A stretch of 64,000 nt of DNA. It comes from JACCZX01 sp963786295 (GTDB lineage Bacteria > Pseudomonadota > Gammaproteobacteria > Burkholderiales > Burkholderiaceae_F). Shown piece after piece: positions 26,424 through 35,407 of this stretch (the first letter of the stretch is position 1; every line of letters begins with the position of its first letter). A model generated the notes under the pieces. The model saw nothing but the letters and a program-made list of their open reading frames with translations. It searched no databases and was not told the origin of the DNA. The position numbers were made by a program, and so were the translations under genes. The stretch covers positions 1-64,000 of the forward strand of contig CAWAYV010000026.1 in the NCBI GenBank assembly GCA_963786295.1, read 5' to 3'.

Positions 26424-27218
26424 GTGGAATTCAAAGACATCATCTACGAAGTCCAGGATCACGTGGCGCGCATCACGATCAATCGCCCCAAACAGCTGAA
26501 CGCTTTTACAGGCGATACGCTGAAGGAGCTCACTCTCGCAGTCGAGACCGCGGGCGCGGATGACGACATCGGTGTGGTCGTCCTGACCGGTGCAGGTGAT
26601 CGCGCCTTTTCCGCCGGCGGCGATGTCAATTGGGAAAAAGAAGGCGGACTCGAGCGGCAAATTCTTGAGCCCTACTTGTTTCACGTCACGTTGTCGCGCT
26701 GCCTGAAACCGACGATTGCCCGTGTCAACGGCTATGCAGTGGGGGGCGGACATCACATGGCGTACTTCTGCGATCTGACGATTGCCTCCGAGCAAGCGAT
26801 CTTCGGGCAGAACGGGCCGCGGGTGGGAAGCCCGGCGTGCGGTGCGATCGTCAGTTATCTGACGCGAGTCGTCGGCGCGAAGAAGGCGCGTGAGATCTGG
26901 ATGTTGTGCCGCCGATATACGGCCAAGGAAGCGCTTGAGATGGGCATTGTCAACACGGTCGTTCCGCACGCGCAGCTCGATGAAGAGGTCGACAAGTGGT
27001 GCAAGGAAATCCTTGCGCTGTCTCCGACGTGCATGAAGATCCTGAAGGCCTCGTTCGTCGAGGAATACAACGCGTTGCTCGGTCAAGGCGACGAGCTGCG
27101 TCGCTACATGGTCACGCCCGAGTTCTGGAAGTACGAACAACAAGAAGGCGCTGCTGCTTTTCTAGAGAAGCGCGCACCGGATTTCTGGGCTGCGCGCGCA
27201 GCGGGCAAGCGAGCCTGA
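26424..27218 (+). CDS. Enoyl-CoA hydratase/isomerase (crotonase) family protein
   Basis: A crotonase-fold enzyme of 264 residues acting on an acyl-CoA. I choose GTG 26424 (MEFKDIIYEVQDH) because GAGGAGGAC stands just before it; the upstream in-frame start would cover this site. The oxyanion-hole parts are 'RAFSAGGDVNWE' and 'NGYAVGGGHHMAYFCDLTIA'. The 'FGQNGPRVGSPACGAIVSYL' block and the following 'REIWMLCRRYTAKEALEMGI' resemble the MenB/BadI branch (naphthoyl-CoA synthase and 2-ketocyclohexanecarboxyl-CoA hydrolase). A ring-cleaving hydrolase or cyclase is thus possible, not only beta-oxidation. It is a single gene followed by tRNA-Leu on the other strand. Confidence 0.88.
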   Translation: MEFKDIIYEVQDHVARITINRPKQLNAFTGDTLKELTLAVETAGADDDIGVVVLTGAGDRAFSAGGDVNWEKEGGLERQILEPYLFHVTLSRCLKPTIARVNGYAVGGGHHMAYFCDLTIASEQAIFGQNGPRVGSPACGAIVSYLTRVVGAKKAREIWMLCRRYTAKEALEMGIVNTVVPHAQLDEEVDKWCKEILALSPTCMKILKASFVEEYNALLGQGDELRRYMVTPEFWKYEQQEGAAAFLEKRAPDFWAARAAGKRA

Positions 27219-27255
27219 TGCAGCTTTTTTCGCCTGCGGAAAGGCGCAAAAGCGC

Positions 27256-27340
27256 TGGTGCCCGGGGCGGGAATCGAACCCACATGCCTTTCGGCCCAGG
27301 ATTTTAAGTCCTGTGCGTCTACCAATTTCGCCACCCGGGC
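27256..27340 (-). tRNA. tRNA-Leu (UAA)
   Basis: 85 bases including an encoded CCA. On the minus strand it begins GCCCGGGTGGCGAAATTGGT, has the anticodon loop in GGACTTAAAATCC (anticodon TAA), a long variable arm (GGGCCGAAAGGCAT) as in class II tRNAs, and the T arm GTGGGTTCGATTCCCGC. The acceptor strands pair fully. Confidence 0.95.
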
Positions 27341-27468
27341 GGCCGGGAACGGATGGTAACGCGTGCGCATTCGTCTTATCGGCCTAAGCCATCAATGCAA
27401 CTTGACCTAAAATGCATCCCCAGCGAAAGTGAGCGTGCGGCTGATTCCGGCCCGCCGCACAGGGCGCG

Positions 27469-27918
27469 ATGAAAGTATTCGATCTTTGTTGCGATCAGGA
27501 ACACCCGTTCGAAGGCTGGTTTGCTTCGGGCGAGGATTTCGATCGCCAACTGGCGGTCGGCATGATCGAGTGTCCGGTGTGCGCAAGTAGCCGGGTGCGC
27601 AAGCTGCTGTCGGCGCCGCGCCTCAACCTGGGGGGAGCCGAAGATGCGCCGGAGTCATCGGGCAAAGAACCGGTGGCCATGCCAAACGGTGAGTCGATGC
27701 GCTCGATGATGTTGCAAATCGCGCGCCACATTGCGGCGAACAGCGAAGACGTCGGCGAACGCTTCCCGGAAGAGGCTCGCCGCATTCACTATGACGAAGC
27801 GCCGAAGCGTTCGATCCGCGGGATGGCGTCGAAGGAAGAGGCGGCGGACTTGAAGGACGAAGGCATCGAGGTCATGCCCGTGCCATTCGGCACTCTGCTT
27901 AAGAATCCATTGCAGTAA
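27469..27918 (+). CDS. DUF1178 family protein
   Basis: A 149-residue protein of a family common in alpha- and betaproteobacteria. The N terminus 'MKVFDLCCDQEHPFEGWFAS' and the knuckle 'MIECPVCASSRVRKLLSAPR' supply Cys pairs for a probable zinc site. The middle holds 'MLQIARHIAANSEDVGERFP' and the C terminus 'GIEVMPVPFGTLLKNPL'. The function is unknown. Its 3' end overlaps the convergent aminotransferase gene by 20 bp. Confidence 0.93.
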   Translation: MKVFDLCCDQEHPFEGWFASGEDFDRQLAVGMIECPVCASSRVRKLLSAPRLNLGGAEDAPESSGKEPVAMPNGESMRSMMLQIARHIAANSEDVGERFPEEARRIHYDEAPKRSIRGMASKEEAADLKDEGIEVMPVPFGTLLKNPLQ

Positions 27919-29104
27919 CTCTCAGCGCTGAAAAACGCGCGAGCGCTTGTTGCAACGTGCGATCTTCCTTGGCGAAGCAAAAGCGCACGACGTGGTGTTC
28001 GACCGGCATGTCGTAGAACACGGACACCGGAATCGACGCAACGCCGTAGTCCGTAACCAACTTCTTCGCAAACTCTACTTCGGTCAGATTCGATATCTGC
28101 GAATAGTCGGCGAGCACGAAGTAAGTCCCCTCGCAAGGAAGTGCGCGAAACGGTGTGTCCGCCAGTCCCTGGACAAACAAATCACGCTTGGCCTGGTAGA
28201 AGCCCGGCAAGTCCAGGTATGGCTGCGGGTCCGCCAAATGTTCGGCAAACGCGTGCTGCGCGGGCGTATTGACCGCGAACACCATGAACTGATGCACCTT
28301 GCGAATTTCAGCGGATATCGGTGCGGGCGCACACGCATATCCGACTTTCCACCCGGTCGTATGAAAGGTCTTGCCGAAGCTCGAGATGACGACGCTGCGT
28401 GCCGCCAGCATCGGAGAGCGCATGACCGAGCGGTGCGGCACGCGGTCGAACACGACATGTTCGTACACTTCGTCTGAGACGAGCAGCACGCCGGTTTGAT
28501 CAACCAGGCGCTCGAGCGCCAAAATATCGGCGTCTCGCAGCACACGGCCGGTGGGGTTATGCGGAAAGTTGATCAGAAGTAGCCGCGTCTTGCTCGTCAC
28601 TGCAGCGCGCACTGCGTCCCAGTCAGGTGCGTAGCCGTGCGCGTGATCGAGTGGCACGAACACGGGCCGGCCGCCGGCCAGCACGATCGCAGGCACATAG
28701 CTGTCATACACCGGCTCGAGCACGATCACTTCATCACCGGTGTGCACAAGCGCAAGAATCGTGGCCATCAATGCCTGCGTCGCACCCGCCGTGATCGTGA
28801 TTTCAGCATCGGGATCGTGCCGACACCCGTACAGCGCTTCATTCTTATTCGCTATAGCTTCGCGCAGCGCGGGTACGCCGGTCATAGGAGCGTATTGGTT
28901 ATGTGACGCCCGCATCGCGTCCGTCAGACGCTGCTGTAATCGGGGATCGCAATCGAAATCCGGAAAGCCCTGACCCAGATTCACCGCGCCGTGTTTGACG
29001 GCCAACTGCGACATCACGGTGAAAATAGTTGTTCCTACCCGAGGCAGCTTGCTGGCGGACTGAATCGGGCGCATAAGGCCTGTAACTATACTTTCGCGCT
29101 TCAT
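27899..29104 (-). CDS. PLP-dependent aminotransferase, methionine/kynurenine aminotransferase type (YbdL-like)
   Basis: A class I fold aminotransferase of about 401 residues. Visible are 'HGAVNLGQGFPDFDCDPRLQ', 'NQYAPMTGVPALREAIANK', the 'INFPHNPTGRVL' substrate loop, 'LLVSDEVYEHVVFD' (Asp and Tyr to the cofactor) and the PLP Lys in 'VISSFGKTFHTTGWKVGYAC'. The C-terminal Arg for the substrate carboxylate is in 'HHVVRFCFAKEDRTLQ'. Starts at 29104 (MKRESIVTG) or 29074 (MRPIQSASK) are both possible. The frame is open further upstream, but without conserved sequence. It probably transaminates methionine or aromatic amino acids. Confidence 0.9.
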   Translation of the reverse strand: MKRESIVTGLMRPIQSASKLPRVGTTIFTVMSQLAVKHGAVNLGQGFPDFDCDPRLQQRLTDAMRASHNQYAPMTGVPALREAIANKNEALYGCRHDPDAEITITAGATQALMATILALVHTGDEVIVLEPVYDSYVPAIVLAGGRPVFVPLDHAHGYAPDWDAVRAAVTSKTRLLLINFPHNPTGRVLRDADILALERLVDQTGVLLVSDEVYEHVVFDRVPHRSVMRSPMLAARSVVISSFGKTFHTTGWKVGYACAPAPISAEIRKVHQFMVFAVNTPAQHAFAEHLADPQPYLDLPGFYQAKRDLFVQGLADTPFRALPCEGTYFVLADYSQISNLTEVEFAKKLVTDYGVASIPVSVFYDMPVEHHVVRFCFAKEDRTLQQALARFSALRVTAMDS

Positions 29105-29240
29105 CCATGCAGAAGTGACATGACGACTGCCGAAAAAAACAACTTGACGGTCACGGCGACGCAAGCAAATCGTTTCCGCGCTCGCCGCGGCTCGACTTCG
29201 ATGAGGCTTGCCGCATAGCTTGATCGGGCTCGTTGAAGGC

Positions 29241-30377
29241 ATGCAGGTCAGCCAAGGTTTCGATAGTGGTGCGATTGAAGTGATCGCGTGCGGCGACTCG
29301 AGCGCCGACTTAGCGATTCGACACGACGTCACCGCCGGTGGCGAACCAAGCGAGTTCCTGCAGTGGTTTCATTTTCGCGTCGGTGGCGCGGAAAACAATG
29401 GCGCGGAACTGCGCATCGTGAACGCAGGCGCCACCACCTATCCGGACGGATGGCGCGACTACCGCGCAGTCGCCAGCTGGAACCGGCGCGATTGGGAACG
29501 AATTCCTACACGCTATGACGGGCAAGTTCTGACAATCAGCCTACCGCCTGCACCCGGCCCGTCGTATATCGCTTATTTCGAGCCGTATTCGTGGGAACGT
29601 CATCTGGTGCTGTTGGCAGACTGCATCTCACGCGGCGCGCGAGTGCGACGGCTCGGCGCCAGCATTCAAGGACGTGACATCGATGCACTTGTTGTCGGCA
29701 AGGGCGAGCGACCGGTATGGATCATCGCGCGGCAGCATCCGGGCGAAACCATGGCCGAATGGTTTGTCGACGGATTGCTGCAGCGTCTGCTCGACGAAAC
29801 CGATGAGCCGGCGCGGGCGCTACGCCGCGCCGCAACGCTTTACATCGTTCCCAACATGAATCCGGACGGCTCAGTGCTCGGCAACCTGCGCACCAATGCG
29901 TCAGGCGCCAACCTGAATCGTGAATGGCTCGCGCCGTCGGCCGAACGCAGCCCGGAAGTGCAGTGCGTGCGCGACGCGATGCACGCGACCGGGTGCGATG
30001 CGTTTTTCGATATTCACGGCGACGAGAATCTGCCGTACGTGTTCGTCGCGGGCTGCGAGATGTTGCCCAACTTCACGCCGCAACAGGCGGCCGAGCAAGA
30101 GGCATTCGCGGCTGACCTGCGCACGGTGAACTCGGATTTTCAGAGCGAGCACGGATATCACGCCAGCAAATACAAGGACGACGTGCTGAAACTCGCGTCG
30201 AAGTACGCGGGTCACACCTTCGGCTGCTTATCGCTGACGCTGGAGATGCCGTTCAAGGACAACGCCAACGCGCCCGATTTGCGCTTCGGCTGGAGCAGCG
30301 CCCGCAGTGCGCGCCTCGGTGCAGCGATGCTTGAGCCGATTTATCGCCATCTGGTCCGCACGGGGTCGAGCGCGTGA
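29241..30377 (+). CDS. M14 family zinc carboxypeptidase with CCP-like N-terminal domain
   Basis: About 378 residues from ATG 29241. Residues 1-115 form the beta-sandwich domain that precedes the catalytic domain in cytosolic carboxypeptidases ('FLQWFHFRVGG', 'YPDGWRDYRAVASWNRRDWE', 'YIAYFEPYSWERHLVLLADC'). The M14 zinc motif is 'ARQHPGETMAEWFVDGLL' (H-x-x-E), followed by 'NPDGSVLGNLRTNASGANLN' with 'REW', the zinc His in 'DAFFDIHGDENLPYV' and the catalytic Glu in 'SLTLEMPFKDNA'. Members remove C-terminal Glu from proteins or act as deacylases; the bacterial role is unclear. Its stop overlaps the next gene by 4 bp (GTGA). Confidence 0.9.
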   Translation: MQVSQGFDSGAIEVIACGDSSADLAIRHDVTAGGEPSEFLQWFHFRVGGAENNGAELRIVNAGATTYPDGWRDYRAVASWNRRDWERIPTRYDGQVLTISLPPAPGPSYIAYFEPYSWERHLVLLADCISRGARVRRLGASIQGRDIDALVVGKGERPVWIIARQHPGETMAEWFVDGLLQRLLDETDEPARALRRAATLYIVPNMNPDGSVLGNLRTNASGANLNREWLAPSAERSPEVQCVRDAMHATGCDAFFDIHGDENLPYVFVAGCEMLPNFTPQQAAEQEAFAADLRTVNSDFQSEHGYHASKYKDDVLKLASKYAGHTFGCLSLTLEMPFKDNANAPDLRFGWSSARSARLGAAMLEPIYRHLVRTGSSA

Positions 30378-31408
30378 CGGTCGCGGCCGGTACTCGCCTT
30401 ACGTTGCGCCGCGCGCGGTGGCTCGATCGGCCGCGTATTTACGAGTGGCTGACGCAGTCGGATCTGGCGTCGAACACGATGGGCGCACCGTTTTTTCCCG
30501 AACGACCTGTGCCGACACTCGATGAGTTTTCAGCCAAGTACGTCAACGCGTACTTCGACGGCACGCGGCCTTATGCGGGACGCATGTTCGTCATCGTTGC
30601 CGGCGGCGATGAAATCGGGTGCGTGTCGCATGGTCCGATCGATCTATTGAACGACGTCGTCGAGCTCGACATCTGGTTGACCGAACGGCGCTTGACCGGC
30701 CGTGGGCTCGGCTCCGAGGCGCTGGTGCTGTTGGCCGACTGGATGCAGACGAACTATGGTGTCAACCGGTTCCTGGTGCGGCCCTCGCGCCGCAATGTGC
30801 GGGCGCTCCGCGCGATGCGGCGCGCCGGATTTCGCGAGACCGATTTGCCGGCAGCGGAAGTGATCGAAAAGCTTCACCTACCGCCGGGCGACTACACCGA
30901 CGAAGTGCTGCTGTTCCGCATCTTGCCTGTGCCGCCGGCGACTTTGGCGCCGGACCCGGCGCGCATCTATGTGTTCGTCGACAGCGAGTTCACGAGCCTG
31001 CTGACGCCGGAGCTGATCAGCATCGGCGCGGTGGCCACCGACTCGACGGCGTTCTATGCCGAAGTCAAAGGCTGGAACCAGGAGCGTTCGACCGACTTCG
31101 TCAAACAGATCGTCGTTCCGCTGCTCGACGGCGACGCAGTGCCGCTGGAGATGGCAGCCGAAGCGTTTTCCGCGTGGCTCGACGAACGCGCAGGCCGCGC
31201 ACCGACGACGATCATCAGCGACTCAGGATACGACCGCTGGGCGTTGACGGAACTACTCGGTCGCGAAGACCTGCCGAGCGGAATCGACTGGAAGCGCGTG
31301 CCGATTTCGTACGAAGAGGTCGATGAGGCGGCCAAGCAGCTGAAGCTGCGCCGGCATCATGCGCTGGATGATGCGCGGGCGCTGCGACAGTTGGTGATGC
31401 GCACCTAG
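30374..31408 (+). CDS. Fusion of GNAT acetyltransferase and DEDD-type 3'-5' exonuclease domain
   Basis: A 344-residue two-domain protein. Residues about 1-190 are a GNAT acetyltransferase: 'DIWLTERRLTGRGLGSEALV' is the acetyl-CoA loop, then 'YGVNRFLVRPSRRNVRALRA'. Residues about 195-344 look like the small Rv2179c-type 3'-5' exoribonuclease: 'IYVFVDSEFTSLLTPELISI' carries the first acidic pair (D.E), 'ISDSGYDRW' the next Asp, and 'RRHHALDDARALRQLVM' the H...D end. The gene is coupled by a 4-bp overlap to the M14 peptidase gene. I see no frameshift between the domains, so the fusion appears real. The combined role is unknown. Confidence 0.82.
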   Translation: MTVAAGTRLTLRRARWLDRPRIYEWLTQSDLASNTMGAPFFPERPVPTLDEFSAKYVNAYFDGTRPYAGRMFVIVAGGDEIGCVSHGPIDLLNDVVELDIWLTERRLTGRGLGSEALVLLADWMQTNYGVNRFLVRPSRRNVRALRAMRRAGFRETDLPAAEVIEKLHLPPGDYTDEVLLFRILPVPPATLAPDPARIYVFVDSEFTSLLTPELISIGAVATDSTAFYAEVKGWNQERSTDFVKQIVVPLLDGDAVPLEMAAEAFSAWLDERAGRAPTTIISDSGYDRWALTELLGREDLPSGIDWKRVPISYEEVDEAAKQLKLRRHHALDDARALRQLVMRT

Positions 31409-31437
31409 CGTTCTGACACAACCAAGCCGCGAATCGT

Positions 31438-31827
31438 CTACTGCAAATCCGCCGCGTGCCGCTTCAGTTGATCCAGCGTCACGACTTCGAGCGCTTTTTC
31501 GTGCGTAGCTGTCAGCAGAACCTGCGGTGCTGCGCCTGCTTCGAATGCTTCCCTCCAGCGTGCAACGCAAATGCACCAGCGGTCACCTGGCTTTAGTCCC
31601 GGAAAGTCGAACTCCGGATGCGGCGTCACCAGATCGTTGCCGCGTTGAACCGAGAAGTCGAGAAACTCGCGCGTCACTTTCACGCACACGGTGTGCGAAC
31701 CGACATCTTGCGGGCCGGTGTGGCAATAGCCATCGCGGTAGAAACCCGTGGCGGGAGAATCGCAACAGCCGGTCAGTTCGCTGCCGAGAACATTGCGAGC
31801 CGACGAGGGCTTGTCCGGATCGCGCAT
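31438..31827 (-). CDS. DUF2237 family protein
   Basis: A 129-residue protein with the family's Cys-rich blocks 'SELTGCCDSPATGFYRDGYC', 'TGPQDVGSHTVCVKVTREFL' and 'PEFDFPGLKPGDRWCICVAR', ending 'ATHEKALEVVTLDQLKRHA'. The function is unknown. It lies directly downstream of the lipid-transport operon, 3 bp after the lipoprotein gene, and is probably co-transcribed. Confidence 0.92.
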   Translation of the reverse strand: MRDPDKPSSARNVLGSELTGCCDSPATGFYRDGYCHTGPQDVGSHTVCVKVTREFLDFSVQRGNDLVTPHPEFDFPGLKPGDRWCICVARWREAFEAGAAPQVLLTATHEKALEVVTLDQLKRHAADLQ

Positions 31828-31830
31828 GAG

Positions 31831-32485
31831 CTAGCTTTTGCCGTCGCGAGCGGGTCGAGGTTCCGGTGGTGGCAGCGCTTCAGCGGTGCGTTCGAGCCAC
31901 GGCACGAGTTCATCGAACAGCGTCGTCAACGCGCGGCTCAACGCAGCAACTGCGGACGGGGCATTCTCTGCGGCTACCGGCGCCGATGCGGTGAACCGCT
32001 TGCGCTCGACCAAGTTGCGTCCACGGCGTTCGATCAGCTCGGCGGTGACTTCAATGCGAGCGGTACTGGTGCGAACATCGTGGACGAATTCGTTGACGCC
32101 GACGTTCAAAATCAACCCGCCGCCGATGCCGCCGCCCAGCCGTGAGACCGACTCGAACATGCCGCGTGCTTCGATGCGCTCGGTCAGCAATTGCACGATG
32201 CGCGCCGACGGACGATCAGTCCAGCTCGCAAACTGATAGAACTCACGCTGTTGTCCGGCGCGTGAGTACGCCATTGAATGGGTGTCACCGATCGATTCGA
32301 AGGGTGTGGTCGAAAGCAGGAGCCGACGATCGATCGGTGTTGAACGCGGCTGAACCTTGGGCGACAGATCTTCCAGCCGATACTGCGCCTGCGGACTTCC
32401 TTCGCCGCCCAGTCCCACATTGATGCACGCAGCGGTAAGTGCGGCAGTGCTTACGGCAAGAAGCAAACGGATCTGCGGAGGTCAT
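31831..32485 (-). CDS. ABC-type transport auxiliary lipoprotein (PqiC/LptX-like), start region frameshifted
   Basis: An outer-membrane-directed lipoprotein of about 215 residues. The signal 'LLLAVSTAALTAAC' ends at the lipid-modified Cys. The mature part 'YRLEDLSPKVQPRSTPID', 'LLLSTTPFESIGDTHSMAYS' and 'YQFASWTDRPSARIVQLLTE' is typical of the auxiliary lipoprotein of MCE transporters. The only in-frame start is a TTG at 32466. An ATG at 32485 (MTSADP) with a one-base shift fits the operon spacing better, because it lies 2 bp from the MCE stop. It is the last lipid-transport gene before DUF2237. Confidence 0.85.
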
Positions 32486-32486
32486 G

Positions 32487-33426
32487 TCACTCACCCGGCC
32501 CACGTTGCGCCTTGCCTGGACCGAGCAGGGCTGCGCGCGGGTCGCGCAGCTGATCGAGCAAGCGCGTCATCGCTTCGACCGTCGAACGCAATTCGATGAC
32601 CGCGACCGTGAACTGCTCATCGGTCGACGACGCAGCGTCGGAAAAAGTTCTCGCCAGCGCGTTAGATTTGCTTTTCGAGCGCCAACGCTGCCGTCGAAAC
32701 GTCTTGCAGCGTTTGATCGACTTGCTTGATAGCGGGCGCGAGCTGGCTTCCGGTCGTTTCGGCGACTTGCGCAAACTTGGTCGCCGCACGCCCGACATCT
32801 GCGGCGGCCGCGTTGACCGCGACCAGCGTTTTATCCAGATCTTCCATGCGCTGATTAAGCCCCGCCGTCAGTGATTTGAGGTTGACCAACGAGGCAGTAA
32901 TCGCAGCGCGATTGTCCGCAGTCAGGATCGAATTGATGTTTTCGAGTGTTTCGGCGGCGATGTCGCCGATGTGCCCGACCTTACCGGCAATCGCATCGAA
33001 GCTTGATTCACCTTCGGCGATGACAGGATATGGCTGATCGTCGCGAACCTCCGTCAGTGGCGGACCAGGCGGCTCGGGTGTGATCAAGCTAATACGCGCA
33101 ATACCTGTCACGAAGTTGCGAGTGACGATCGCGACCGTATTCGTTCGAACCGGTGCGCGCCGGTCGGTGCGTATCGTCACCCGCACGCGATTGATCTTCT
33201 CGGCAAGCAGATCGTAGTCTTCGACGCGGCCGATCTTGATGCCGCGCATGTCGACGTCGGCGCCGATCTGCAGTCCATCGAGCAGCTGGCGTTCGAAGTA
33301 GATCGTGTAGTACCTGAAATCCCCGCGCGCGCCGGAGCGGTTCAACCAGATTACCGCCGCAATCAGCGCCGCGACCAGCACGATCAGCGCGATTCCGACG
33401 TAGGTGTACTTGGCTTCCGCTTCCAT
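32487..33426 (-). CDS. MCE/MlaD family lipid-binding protein, one frameshift
   Basis: A periplasmic MCE-domain protein anchored by one N-terminal helix ('YTYVGIALIVLVAALIAAVI'). The MCE domain spans about residues 35-120 ('LLDGLQIGADVDMRGIKIGR', 'VTIRTDRRAPVRTNTVAIVT'). A long helical region follows ('LKSLTAGLNQRMEDLDKTLV'). The frame meets a stop at 32662, but the conserved C terminus continues one frame over ('NALARTFSDAASSTDEQFTV', ending GPGE at 32487), giving about 313 residues. The break lies in GAAAAGCAAA. It should carry phospholipids between the two membranes with the ATPase and permease encoded upstream. Confidence 0.9.
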
Positions 33427-33438
33427 TGTCGGCGAATT

Positions 33439-34218
33439 CTACGAGACGGGCTCGCCGTGACGGTCCACCATCGTTCGCACCGAGAAGTAGGACTGAATCC
33501 ATTCGTTATCGACGCTCAGAATCTCGTCGATGCTGCCATCTGCCAGGACCTTGCCCGCTTCCAGCACGATGATGCGGTCGACTACGGTCAGCAGCGTGTC
33601 CAGATCGTGCGTCGCCAGAAAAACCGTGATGTCCAGATCATCGACCAGCGAACGCACCAGTTTGTCGAACGTGCGTGCGGTCGTGGGATCAAGACCGGAA
33701 GTCGGCTCGTCCAGAAACAGCACTTCGGGCTCGAGCGCCAAGGCGCGTGCAATTGCGGCGCGCTTACGCATGCCACCCGATAACTCGCTCGGCATTTTCT
33801 CTGCGGCGTCCGCTCCGAGGCCGGCCTGTGCAAGCCGCAATTTGATCAGCGGATCGAGCAGGGCAGGTGGCACCCGAGCGTGCTCGACCAGCGGTACCGC
33901 CACATTTTGTGCGACCGTCATCGACGAGAACAGTGCGCCATCCTGGAACATCATGCCAAAGCGTCGGCGCATTGCGTTCAGCTTTTCTTCCGAGTCCTGC
34001 CAGACGTCGGTGCCGAGAAGACGTATTCGCCCACCGGTAGGGCGCTGCAGACCGATGATTTCGCGCAGCAGAACCGACTTACCGGTGCCACTACCGCCGA
34101 TCAACGCGGTGAGCGTGCCCCGCTGCAGCTTGAAACTGACACCATCGTGCACCGTTTGCTCGCCGAAACGCGTGACGATCGAATCGACTTCGACGATCGT
34201 CTCCGAGCGCTCTCTCAT
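33439..34218 (-). CDS. ABC transporter ATP-binding protein, MlaF type
   Basis: The cytoplasmic ATPase of the MCE lipid transporter, 259 residues from ATG 34218. Walker A is 'GGSGTGKSVLLREIIGL', the signature 'LSGGMRKRAAIARALA', Walker B 'VLFLDEPTSGLDPTTAR' and the switch His 'FLATHDLDTLLTVVD'. The 'LSGGMRKR' signature is typical of the Mla/Mce subgroup. Its start overlaps the permease stop by 4 bp. The long frame upstream to 34848 is a shadow of the permease. Confidence 0.94.
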   Translation of the reverse strand: MRERSETIVEVDSIVTRFGEQTVHDGVSFKLQRGTLTALIGGSGTGKSVLLREIIGLQRPTGGRIRLLGTDVWQDSEEKLNAMRRRFGMMFQDGALFSSMTVAQNVAVPLVEHARVPPALLDPLIKLRLAQAGLGADAAEKMPSELSGGMRKRAAIARALALEPEVLFLDEPTSGLDPTTARTFDKLVRSLVDDLDITVFLATHDLDTLLTVVDRIIVLEAGKVLADGSIDEILSVDNEWIQSYFSVRTMVDRHGEPVS

Positions 34219-35331
34219 ACTCCAATTTCCTGGAAGAACACGGCGAACGCCGCATCGAGCAAGATGACCGAGACGATGCTTTGCACGACAGTCGATGTCG
34301 TCGCCATGCCAACTGCGCGCGTGTCGCGCTCGACCGACATGCCCATGCGGCAACCGATCACTGCGATCACCAAAGCGAACACCGGTGCCTTGGCGAGCCC
34401 AACCAGTGGATGCGAAATGTCGAGCGTGTCTCTCAAGCGCGCGACGAAAGTGGTCGGCGTGATGTCCAGCATCGGCTGCGCAATCAGCATTGCGCCTACC
34501 AGGCTCATCACGTCGCCGACGAACACCAGCAGCGGCATCGCGATCATCAGCGCGATCACGCGCGGCAACACCAGCACATCGAGCGGCGACAGCCCGAGCG
34601 TACGAATCGCATCGGTTTCCTCGGTTAATCGCATCGAGCCGAGTTGAGCGGTGAACGCCGCGCCGGAGCGGCCGGCGACGATCACCGCGACGATGATCGG
34701 CGCAAACTCGCGCGTTGCGCCGATACCGACCCCATCGACGACGAAGATGTTGGCGCCGAATTGTTCGGCTTGCAGTCCCAATAGATAAGCTATGACGACG
34801 CCGATCAACAGCGTGACGAGAGCGACCACCGGAATCGCGTTCAGGCACACCTGCTCGAACTGCGCGGTCAACTCTCGCATACGCACCGTGTGCGGATGAA
34901 GAATGCTATATCCGATGCCGATCACTGCTGCACCGAGAAGATTCACGTGACCCAGCACACTGTGACCGACTTCGATCGTGCGGCGGCCGATGCCTTCCAG
35001 CATGCGCTCTCGATGATGCTCGGTGGGCGTGCGTGCGGCGTCAAGGCGCGCCCGAACCTGCTCGACAATCCGCAGTTCGTTTGGCTCGAAGCCAGTCAGC
35101 TGCGGTTGCGATCGGCTGTGCGCATCGACGTAGTTAAGCAGCGCCAGCGCTCCGGCTGAATCGATCTCGGTGAGTTCACTGCCATCGATCGCAAACTTCT
35201 CGGGCCATTGCAGCGCTTCGAGTTGCGCAACGATGCGCTCGATAGACGCCAATCGCCAGGCGCCAGTCAACCGCAGTGTCGCAACGTCGCCCCTTGCGCA
35301 GCGAAAACGGCGTTTGGCGCGACACTGTCAT
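34215..35331 (-). CDS. MlaE family permease with N-terminal STAS domain, one frameshift near the start
   Basis: A fused protein of about 372 residues. Residues about 15-85 are a STAS domain ('RLTGAWRLASIERIVAQLEA', 'IDGSELTEIDSAGALALLNY'), the role played by the separate MlaB in E. coli. Residues about 115-370 are the MlaE permease ('YLLGLQAEQFGANIFVVDGV', 'AGRSGAAFTAQLGSMRLTEE' with 'TDAIRTLG', 'CRMGMSVERDTRAVGMATTS'). The clear frame begins at a TTG (35270). If one G is removed from GGGG near 35,293 it extends to ATG 35331 with 'MTVSRQTPFSLRKGD', which makes a better start. It heads the operon permease - ATPase - MCE - lipoprotein. Confidence 0.88.
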
Positions 35332-35407
35332 CGCGCTCGGCACCTGGGGCATCACGCTCGCGATGCCTTATCGATGCGAGCGGCGCGCAATTTATCGACC
35401 CTTCAGA

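Noticed and set aside
33439..34848. 469-residue version of the lipid-transport ATPase
   Set aside because: The first 210 residues are an Arg-rich shadow of the permease. The ATPase begins at ATG 34218 in a 4-bp overlap.
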